NCBI RefSeq assembly: GCF_020382885.2
Contig: NC_058493.1
Coordinates: 27,162,999-27,226,998 of the forward strand
Length of the DNA stretch: 64,000 nt
Reading direction: 5' to 3'
Origin: Scatophagus argus
Lineage: Eukaryota > Chordata > Actinopteri > Scatophagidae
The translations under genes and the position numbers were made by a program. How positions within the stretch are numbered: position 1 is the stretch's first letter; every line of letters begins with the position of its first letter. The notes under the pieces are model-generated. The model did not search any database, was not told where the DNA came from, and saw only the letters and a program-made list of their open reading frames with translations. This document shows positions 36,501 to 48,153 of the stretch, piece by piece.

Positions 36501-39500
36501 CGGCGGAAGACGGGAAGGAGGAGAGAGGGGAGGAGAGATGGGAGGAGGAAGATGGAGAGGAAAGACGTTTAAAATTTATGACATGAATTTGTTGTGAGAG
36601 TTTGCTTTGTTTCCGATGCGTCTCACCTGAGCGTTACCAAAGGCCACGTTGGGGCACAGACGACTGATGTCGGACTTGCAGGGGTCATACAGCTCAGGTT
36701 CCAACCGAATGTCCTCCGACTGCGAGGGGACGGGAGGAGAAACAGGAAGTGACATAAAAATAAGGTAATCTACAAAATAAATCCTCATCTCACATGAACA
36801 AATTGCAGCTGCAACGTTTCGTGGAGACATTTTTAGATATTATTTATGTTATGTTTTCACATGAGTGCGGTTGATTATAAAGAGAAATATATGATATACT
36901 GTATATATAAATACATATAAGTATATATTATATAAATATAATATATACATGCTGATACACATTTGCAGCAAAACTGATTTCCATTTTCTGCCACTTCATA
37001 CTTCCACTCCACTACATTCTGAATGCTCGTACTTTTACTGCACTGCATTTAATAACTTTAGTTACATAAAGTTGCAGATTAAGATCTTCAATTTGATCTG
37101 ATGCCTTTAACTAGAAAAATGCTGAACGTGCAACAGTCAGTCTGTCCCGTCACGTGACCGATCCTCGCTTCAATCAACGAACCTCAGTACCGGGTCAAGT
37201 ATCTGGACCCTGTGTGTGTGTGTGTGTGTGTTACCATCTCCAGCTCCTCCACCCGCAGCTGTTTGCGACACTTCAGTGACACCCGCTGCTCCTTGGCCTC
37301 CTGCAGCGTGTCGTTCCTCACTGTGGTGCTCAGGCAGATGACCACATCCACCCTGCAGGTGGACGAATCAAATCGGTTTAAGTCACATGAAACCAACCGC
37401 CAACCAGCTGGCTGCTCACACGGCGCCGAACGCTCGACTCACTTCTTCTTGATGTTGGGACACAAGCGGAGAACGTCCTCCTTACAGGCCATCTTGAACT
37501 TGTAGGAGAACCGGAAATCCTTCATTTGCACCTGAGAGTTGACCGCAGAAAGGAATTTATTGTTATCACTCGTATTAACCAGCAAAATGCTGTCATCATA
37601 CTGCCCGATTTTTCATTTTTCCAACACTTCAGTGTCGCCAAGGGAGCCATCAAACTCCTCGGGATCGCGTCGGCGTTAACGTTAGCAGACGTTAGCTGCT
37701 GCAGCCCGGAGACAGAAGGATCACCAGCATGTTTACGAGCATCAACATCCATTTATTTTTGTCCAGTCAATTTGAAAACGTGCCACTTTGGCTCCTCCGC
37801 AGCCTCCTGGTCACATGTCACAAGAAACAGCCAATCAGCACTGAATAATCTGAATCTGCAAAGTAACTAAGGTTAGCAAATAAACGGACTGGAGCAGAAG
37901 TCTGAAGTAAAGTGAAGTACCTCATAACTGTACTTAAGTAAAGTACTTGGTTACATTCCAGCAGTGCTTATTCTGAGAACTTTGACCCGAACGCCAAACT
38001 TCACTGACGCCTGCTCTGTCTGTAGGATCTCCTGCTAGTCTGACGAACTAACCGACGCAGGACTCGTCTGCCGTCTCTCACATTTAAGTTCAGTGAATGT
38101 GAAAACTGCAGCTCGTCTGACAAGAGAAGACGAGAAAAACAAACGTGACAACTGACCAGCTGGAAGTGCGTGACGCCCACCGAACACTTCTCATTCATCT
38201 CCTTCTGGTGTTTATTCTGGACCAAACACTCCATCAGGTCACCTGTGTCGATCTGGTTATCAGCCACATCCTGCACACACACACACACACACACACAGAT
38301 TAACCAGAACATTATTATTCACACAGCATTAAAGAAGGGGAAAACGGGTAACACACAGGAAGAGTCACAGTCTGCATGGGAAAAGTTTGACCTCCCAGTT
38401 TAGTTTCTCAGATCGTCTCAGTCAAGCTGTGATTTTTGTCCTGATGGCTATTCAGTTCAATTCAATTCAGTTCAGTTCAATTCAATTTAATTTATGTAGC
38501 ACCTTCTACAATGAAAATTGTCTCTCGGTGCTTTACAGAAACTCAGAACCTGAACCCCTGAGCAAGCAGACAAGGAAAAACTCCCTTTTAACAGGAAGAA
38601 ACCCTGAGCAGGACCCGACTCACAAGGGAGAACCATCCTGCTGATAGTCGGCTGGGTGAAGGAGGAGAAGAAGAGGTAGACAGGACAGAGAGGATGAAAG
38701 AGAGAGAGAGAAACATACATGCAATAAGCATCATTCAACACAAAGGAGGCTAAATGAGGGTCAGTTGATGGTCAGTGGTGGTTTTGTCTGTGTTAGAAAT
38801 CTGCACATAATCTTTACACTGTGAACATCCCGTCCCATCCATTCTCAACATCTTAATACACATTTTTCATATTTCTTATTGCTAATTTGTATTAGGGAGG
38901 CAGCGATATCAGTATCAGGTTGATTATTTATACAGCAGTTAAGTAGAAATACACTTCAACATTTTTCCATTAGAAAATTACAACTGAAATTAAACTAAAA
39001 TTTAAACTGACTTCCACTCAGTAAATCTTGATTAAACAAAACAAAAAACTCCAATTTTCACTAAGCAGCTAAAACTTAAATTTCCTGTCAAACTTGCCAG
39101 TAAAACTTGCTTCTGATTCACCCTCAGCTTCTGGATTTACTTCCAACACATTATCAGGTGTTGTGTTGTGCATCACCTTGTGCACCACCTTGTGCATGTC
39201 TGTACTCACGTGGCAGTGGGCCTGAGCGACGGGCTCGCAGGCTCTGATGAGCAGAGCGTCAATCTGGACGTCCTGCGGCAAACAGTGAAGAAGTTCAGAC
39301 AAGCGAACAAACACTCACACCTTCACTTGAGCTGCTCAGGTGAGCACTCATCCCGGTTTCTACTTCAGATTAATGACCTCGGACTCCAGCTCGGTCAGGT
39401 TGCCCACGACGTCCCTGCAGGCAGACCCCAGGTCCTCCAGATGGTCCTGCAGACACTCCAGCTCCTAAACACACATGAAAATGGTCATTAAAGTAAACAC

Positions 39501-40151
39501 GATTAGTGTTTACTTTAAAGGCCTCAGGAAGACTTTTCACTGTAAACAAACACAGTTGGGGGGGGGTTAAGGTACAAACTGCAGTCGTGACGCGTCCGTC
39601 TCACCTGTCCAGTGTCCGTCTTGTCGCTGCACCACTTGCCGAGGTCGGTCATGCAGCGTTTCTGCAGCTCAGGGTCTAACTTCACATCCAGCGCCCTCTG
39701 GTGGAGGATCCTCTGAACCTCCACCTTACAGTCCCTAGACAGCTACACACACACAGATAAGCTTGTACTAAAGCCTGATGTTAGTTACCGCTCAGGGAAG
39801 ACAGCAGCGTAGTTATTTCAGAGTCAGTCAGTAAAGCTGGATTCAGAGTTAGCATAATTACCAGTTTATGACTTGTAATTAGCATTAATGTCAACAGGTC
39901 GTACTGTAATTACAGGTAAACTTCATCTGTGATGTATCCAACTCATCATAATAACATGGGAGCTAAAGCTAAAACAATTAGCAGAAAAGTAATCAAAGAT
40001 GACATTCATTCTGCAACCAGGTGAAAATATTAAACAATAATCAGCTAAAATTAAATTTGACTCTCTGATTTGAAGAATTGTGGCCCAAGATATAAAACCA
40101 AGTCTTAAACTGTGAAGAAGTGAGAACCAACTGAGCTCACTCTCAGTATCT

Positions 40152-40191
<40 letters not shown>

Positions 40192-42064
40192 TTACTGAGG
40201 CCATCCAATCATATAAAACCAAGCTGTCAAGGGTCTTCTCACTGATGAGTGTAATTACCACAATCAGGGCCAAGTGGACCTTCTGACTCAGAGAAACTGA
40301 TTACATGGATATCAGGGCCAGGCAGGCTTCATCATTTAGAATCACTACACAATCATCATGAGGTGTAGTGGGCTGCAGTCACTGTCGTACGTAAAGATGG
40401 CCGACGCCTCTCCACTTCCTCCCGCTGTACAGGAGTGGAGCAGAAATATCACGGGTGCTGCCCTCTCATCCTGGTGATGTCATTTGGAGCCAGAGTCTGA
40501 TTGAGGGGTGGAGCCACGGTGCAGAGTTCCAACCCATACACACATCAGAGCCAATCAGAAGGAGTGCTCAGCTGTCAATCATAATGTCTCAGCCCGTTTT
40601 TACAGCATCAAATAACTAATTAAAACTGATCAGAAAAATTAACGCTTGAACAAACACCAGCGTGATAAGAACATCCTTAATGACAGAAACCATCACTGGG
40701 AGAAATTAATTTGACGTGTACTTTGGGTTTTTAATTTTGGCTCATGTCCCATCAGCTAACATGGAGGTGGAGGAGTTTATGTGCTGTACTGCAGCCAGCC
40801 ACCAGGGGGCGACCGAGAAGCTTTGGCTTCACTTTTGGCTTCGCTCATGTCGTCCATCTTTGTATACAGTCAATGGGTGGGTGGGTTGGTTGTATGTCAG
40901 ATGCTGTGCTGACAGACAATTTGCGATTATTGCGAGCACGCTAACATAGTGAACAACATAATACCTGCTAAACCTCAGCATGTTAGCATTTAGCTCAGAG
41001 CACCACGGCCTCACAGCGTTGGTAGAACTGTTGTAGACTCAAAATAATGAAGCCTGCTTGCAGTTAATCGTCTTAAACATCTAAATTTCCACAAAAATTA
41101 AGTGGGTGATTTCAGTCACTGTCGTAAGCGATTGTATATTTAAGCAGACAGAGTGACAAAATAGCGCAGTCAGTAATTGCCACCACCATCATCATCATCA
41201 TCAACATAACCCTTCACCAGGCTCAATACTGATCGTTTCAGGGTGACTGTCGACCACTTACCTGCTGGTCTGGGTTCACCTGGTAAATTTAAAAACATCA
41301 GTGTTACATCCTGCGCCAGAGCGAGACGCGCATGGATCTCGATAATCAGACAAAACCCCAACGTTAAGAGTTCACCACATACAGCAACAAACTACATTAG
41401 AAATCAGTGTGAGTGTGTGTGTGTCCTCATACCCGGCGTCCCTGCTCCTCTGTGCGGTAGGCGTGGCGGTACAGACAGGAGAAGACGGCGCCCGGCGGCA
41501 TCAGCTCGCTGGTCTCGTTCCAGCCGTGCGTGTGACACAGTCGAGCGGCGTCGCCCTGACATTTCTTATACAGGAGGGGGTCCAGCCTGAGACAGAGACA
41601 GGGACATGAAGCGACTCCTGTCCTCCGTCCTGCAGCTCAGCTTGTGAAGCGTTAGAGTCATGTGCAAACTAATTTCACGAGGCTGAAGTCCTGATTTTAG
41701 GACTCATGCAAAGAGGTTCAAATTCGGATTCCTGAGGGGGTAAAGTCGCAATTCACAGATTAAAGTCTGAGGAAGCTTTCAGCCTGTCTTTGATTGTCAT
41801 TTGGAGACTAAACTCATGACTCAGATGGTTATCATAGCACGGCCCTGACGCTCTGTTAGTCCGTGAGATTAAGATTATTTCGTCATGAATGAAAGAACTT
41901 TGAACGTTATGAGAAGGTTTGTCCTCTCGTTGTCTCTGTGGAATAATAAACAACAGACTCACTTCCAGTCTCTGGAGATGAAATACTGCAGCTCCAAGAG
42001 CCGCTGTTCACAGTCCTCCACCATCTTCTCTGTGTACAGGTGCTCCATCAGGCACGACAGGATC

Positions 42065-42101
<37 letters not shown>

Positions 42102-42189
42102 TGCACACACGCACGTTAATGAGGTTAAAGTACAACAACAATCAACTGATCATCATTTAAAGACTACTTGACATTTATTTTATATGTAC

Positions 42190-42231
<42 letters not shown>

Positions 42232-44829
42232 CCAGCTCACATTGGGTCTCCGCTGCGGATGTGTTTGCAGGCGGTCTGGATGACGGACTCGCAGGCCTCG
42301 TTGAGCGCTCGGTCGATCCGGTAGTCAGCCCCGGGGTCGGCGGACTGGATCAAAGTCTGCAGCTGCAGCAGAAACAAAAGCTTTAAAAGTGTTTACTTTA
42401 TTTTGACGACCTATGAACCCATCATGTTCACAGCTGCGCTTCTTACGGCGCTCTGGCAGATGCTGTCGACCGTGGTGCTGCGGTCGCCGCGTCCAATTCT
42501 CATCAGGCAGTGCAGCGTGCGCCCCTTGCGGTGCAGGCCCGAGCAGTGAGCCTCGATCTCCGTGCGGCAGTGCAGCACGATCTCCGGACTCAGGGAGAAA
42601 TCCTCCATCAGCATCCGCCGGTAGTCCAGCATCTCCCCCTGACACTCGCCGCTGACCGGATGACCTGCACAGCATCACGTGTGATCATCACTGACACAAA
42701 GGAGGTGAACTTGTATTGTGAATGAATGAATCCGCTTTCATCAGCCACCTGCTAACTTTGTGTGTCTGCTGTGTGTCGCTGGGCAGGCTGCATTAATCTG
42801 ATTGGTTCTTTTGTCCGTTGCTGTTTATGCCATATTTTATGAAGTCATGCAGGGAATGTGGTGTGTAATAGTCCTTTAAGATCCCTGTCTGATAAGGTTT
42901 AGTACTGTACAGCGAGCTTCACCTCTTTGTATGTAATCTGTCAAGTCAAAGGTCTGACTGAAGAGGGAAAAACATCTGAAATCTCACGCTGAAAACGTGA
43001 AGTGGAGCCTGAGCGAAGATGCTGCTCTGAAACTTCTCAGCCATCACTACTGCTTTGTGAGAATTTCCACTTTATGTTATTTACTTCTCCTCCACTACAT
43101 TTATTTGACAGCTTTGGCTCCTCTACACGTTTTGTTTAAAGGCCCAGTGTGTGAGATTCAGGGACAGAAATGGAGCACACTTCTCTTAATTATGTCTCAT
43201 TTGTGTTTTATCATCTGAAAGTAGGATTCTTCGTGTGTGTTGTTTCCTTAGAATGAGCAGCTCCTCTGGCGGAGTTTCTACAGTAGCCCAGAATGGCCAA
43301 AGCAAACGCTGACTCTAAGAAGGGCCTTTTGCGTTTTCAGTAGACTCCGTAGTTTCTCTTACATGCTTGAAAAGGGTGAGGGAGGGGACGGGTGGTGAGC
43401 TGTTTGCAGTCTGCAACTTCACCACTAGATGGCACTGCAGTCCTAATGCGGTCCATGGGGCGTTTAGGGGATCTCTACTGCCATCAGGTGGCAGAAAGTT
43501 CACTGTGATGTAAGGATGCATCACCCAGCTGTGTCCCCTCCATCAAACTACTGTGTTGCGTTTAGATGAGTTGGCAGACAGCGATTGGTTCATCAGGAAA
43601 GCCCCTCCCCTCACTCACCGCGGTGCACAGCAGCCTCCAGACACAGCAGCAGGTACGACAGGCGGGCCTCGCGGGCTCGCGGCAGGTTGGTGTCCAGGCT
43701 GCAGCGCTGCTTCCTGAGGTCCAGCTTACAGGCTTTAGCCAGAGAGTAACTGACCCTGTAGTCCTGAGAGATCAGCTTCTGACGGACAGTCAGAGCGTCG
43801 CGGCACTGTGGAGGGGACAGAGGGGGAGGGGACCAGGTGAGGGGGCCAGGTGAATTTATGCCCTCCTCCTGATTCGCTCCACAGGCTGAGATACTGAGCT
43901 GCTTACCTTCTCTGACATGGCCTCCTCAAACTTGTGATTGAACAGACACTTGTAGACTTTCCCTTCTCCTGCCTGAATCTGCAGAGCGGAGGGACAAAAA
44001 CAGGCTGTGACATCACGTTTTAAACGTTAGCGTTGTTTAATTAGCAACACTTACCTCCACCTGATTGCTATCAGAACAAACCTGGAAACATTTTAACGGA
44101 AAGCCGATGAATGAAGCTGCCTTTGATTTCATGCCAATACGATCTGAATGTTTAAGCTGTTGTTTGTGTTTTGTGCAGGCACTAATCGAGCCTCCTCACG
44201 TTCTGGCAGAATCTCTCGCGGTCGTCTCGGCAGGAGAAGTAAAGATGTCGGTCAAGGTGAAAATCGTCTGACGACAGTTCGGCCACCCGCAGGATGGCCC
44301 TCTGACACTCCTCTTTGATTGGTCGAACGTGCTCCTGCTGCTCCGCCTCCCTCACCAACGCCTTCTCCAGACAGACGATCACCTCGCCCTGGGAGTGGAG
44401 GTCCTGACGAGATCCGGCAGGTGAGAGAAGGCGGAGGAAGAGGAGAGACGAGACATCACGTGTGACTGAAGTATTTCTGCGTTATGCCACGTCCTCTGCG
44501 TTTTAGGTGAATGTTGTGCTTTTCCCTCCACTGCATTTTTAATCTTCAGTTCAAGCAGAATATAAATCGACTAATAACTTCTGATGTGACAGATTAAACT
44601 ACTGAGCTGCAACATTAAAGTGATGAACCCGTTAATTAATCAATTATCACAACCCAACACTGTGCTTCACTGTGATTCTGAAGGGGGACACTCTGCATAA
44701 TGTGTACATTAAGTATACTTTGAAACTTTTGTACTTTTACTTCAGTAGGATTTTACAGACAGGACATCTCCTTGTCACAGAGTATTTTCACACTGCTGCT
44801 ACTTTACTTCTGCCACTGTGCAGCGGTGT

Positions 44830-44875
<46 letters not shown>

Positions 44876-45926
44876 CACCTTGTGTCCCACGTTGATGCTG
44901 CCGCAGCGCAGGTTGTTGATGTCTTCCTTACATTTGTCCATGAAGCCGCAGATCAGTCTGTAGTCGCTGAAGATGATGCTGGTCATCTTGGTGATGTACT
45001 GGTTACATTGGTACTCGCTGATGTTGCCGCGGTGATCCACGAGGCAGGACACCAGGTAGCCGCGGCCGCGCTCCTCCTCGTTACACTCCTTTATCTGAAG
45101 GGTCAGCGAGGACAGACTGCGTTCAGCTGAGGTAGAAACACTTTGCACTGAGGGGACGGAAAGTTTACAGCGACGTGCTCGCGTGAGTACTTCCTGTTAA
45201 TGTGCTGCGTGATAACATTGGCCTTAATTAAGTAAACTCCATCAGTGCTGTCAGTCCAGTCACTGACACACACTGTTCACCTTCATTTAGACAAAAACTA
45301 ACTGCTGAAACAACTGCTGAATGTTTTAAAACATGACATGGACAGGAAGCTGAGGCCTGGACTTCCTGCGGCGCAGACTGACCTCAGCGATGGCGCTCTT
45401 GCAGACCTCCGTGGCCACAGACTCGAACTTTGGATCTGTGGTCAGATTAAGTTTGTAGTTCCACAGGAGCTGAGGGAGACAACGAGAGAAACCACGTTAC
45501 TTCCTCACCAGGTATGCGACCACGTGCGTCGTGATGACGTCCGAGTCAAACAGCCGTCTGTCACGCCGAGGCTGCGTTAGAGACCACAGCTGACGCTGAT
45601 AACGAGCACTCAGGGAAGCTGCACTGCAAGCTGAGCAGCTCTGGCAGCCGTTCACCAAACAGGGAGGGTCTATTTAAAACAAATTAGCTTGAGCCGCAGC
45701 GGGACCGTCCTCTGATTCGTTTTCAGATCCCTCCGCCTGTGCGGCGTCTGCCTCTCCGGCTCGACGCTGACCGTCCAGGTGTGCTTCATTCATGTGTTCA
45801 GTCCCTCTTTTGTCTTATTTTTAAAATTCATGTGTTTATTATGTTCCTGCCAGCGAGGCTCCAGCCTGCAGCAGCCAGTGACAGCTCGACCGCCCAGGAA
45901 ATAACACCACAACACTACAGAGAGAG

Positions 45927-45963
<37 letters not shown>

Positions 45964-48113
45964 CGGACATGTTAATTGCAGCCAGGGCTTTCCACTGCTG
46001 TAATAAAGAGAGTCCAGGTGGCGTCTCATAAACGGCTGTGAACTCTGAACGCTGAATGACTGAAGGTGGTGAACGCACACTTTTATAGGTTGTTCGCAGC
46101 TTGTGAATTTCCCCTGTGGGACCAATGAAGATCTGATCTGTAATATTACATCACAACTTAATTGCTTGAGCATATTTTATGTTGTTAATTTAAAACCGCA
46201 AATAAAATTAAATGCAGCGGAGTAATAACTACAATATTTGCCTCTGAGGGGCAAGAAGTTTGAATCAGCAGAAAGTGGAAATACTCAAGTAAAGTACCTC
46301 AAAACTGCACTGCAACTACTGTACTTGAGTAAATGTACTCAGTACTCACTGCAGTTACTTTCCACACAAACCTCCAAGCCAAGCTGTCCCAGTAAACATT
46401 CAGATTCTGATATTTTATCTTTACATGAGACTCTCTCGCTTCCTGTTTTCCTTTTCTCTCTCTCTCTTCAACGACCCAGTAAAGAAACGTGTTTTGGAGG
46501 GAATACTTACATGGTTACAGTCAGGAGAAATCTCAGTTTCCTGCACAAAGACAAAACAAAAGACAGAATTTTCTTCAGAGGAATTCAAATATTTCTGATT
46601 TCACATGCACAGCTAAGAAGACATCAAACCCCACATGCACCTGGCATTAAAGGCACAGTCCACCACTTTTCTTTCTGAAAGTCAGTAGAGATGATCGGTA
46701 CGACTCTCACGGGCGGTCAATGTGCCCATTCACGAAATAAATTAATTGTTTTTCTATTTTAAAAAGGACATTTTCCATATGACTAACTTTTATTAACATC
46801 AGGAGACTTTTAAGTCCCCAGAAATAAACCAATGTGTACGAAGAATTTCCTTCATCAGATCAACCGGCCAGAGGGGGGGAAAAAAAACATGAAATCACAG
46901 CAAAGTGACGAGCAGAGTGAAAAACGGCAGCAGTTTATCGTGAACAAAGCCGCCAACGTCGTCGTCTGTGGGAGGAAACGCAGCGGGAGAAGCTGCTCTG
47001 ACAGCTTCACGTCACTTTGCAGTAAACAGACATGAAAGCACTTCGGGTTAACTCGACTCTGCTCACGGGAACGCAGACAAAAAGTCCTCTTCTGACTTCT
47101 AACCGTCACTTCCACTGAGCGTTTCACAGCCAGAGGAAGCAGCGTGATGAGGTGACGGACACTGCAGTTCTCCACAGCATCCTCACACACATGACGGCAG
47201 CTGGACACGTCCACAGGCCCGGGTTGTGCCGCGGCAAAGTGACTTCCTGCTCAGCAGAGTCTTCTGTTCCTCAGACGCCCCTCAAGTGTCAGAGCTCAAC
47301 GTTTGGACCACCACAAATAAATTATCTGTTACGCAACCACACGCTGCTTTACTGGCAGGGGCTGCGTGTGTGTGTGTGTGTGTGTGTGTGTGAGGGGGCC
47401 GTCGACTTTCTCTGGAGAAGAGGCAGATTTACAAGAGTCGTTTACCTCTTCAGGAGGCCACAGCTGTTATAGAGTTTCAGCGATGTAATTATCTCAGTAA
47501 AGAGGACATCACTCAGGAGGAGTGTGTGTGTGTGTGTGTGTGAGTGTGTGTGAGTGTGTGACTTCAGCACCAGGTGAAACCCTGAGTGTTAGTAAAACTG
47601 AGCGCTCATGTAACAATGACTCATTACAGAAAGTGATGTCTGCCTTAAGGACGTGTTGAAATGTTCGTACATCAGTGAGTGTAACTGTGACAAACACACA
47701 TTTTACATCACGTGTTTGCATTCATGTCGCACAAAGAGGCGACATGTCGCGCCTGTAAGCTTACTGTTGGAATTTAAACGCCACAGCGCTGAAACCTTTT
47801 ATTTTGAAAGACTTGTATCTGAATTCACGCGGCTTCCCCCTCGTCTGTTTGAATATTGGACATTTAAAGTCTTCTGTGCCTCAACCTAAAAAGAAACAAA
47901 CCCGTAAAAGCAGGTTTATGAAACTGCACCACTTTAGGTTGTCTAATGGGAGTTTTCAAACACTCCAATTATCAGTTTAACTCACTTATTTGCTTCTGCG
48001 GATGTTTGGTGGCAAAGGGGGAACATTTTACGAGCTTCACAAAATATGCAGTTCTTTTCATTTCGTTGTTGGCACAGACTGATGAGTAATCCAACTCTGT
48101 TAATGAATGAGCA

Positions 48114-48153
<40 letters not shown>

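Noticed and set aside
36047..36586. 179-codon open frame on the + strand
   Set aside because: It is antisense to glg1 exon 19 and then runs through the GGAGGA minisatellite, giving an Arg/Glu/Gly-rich artefact.
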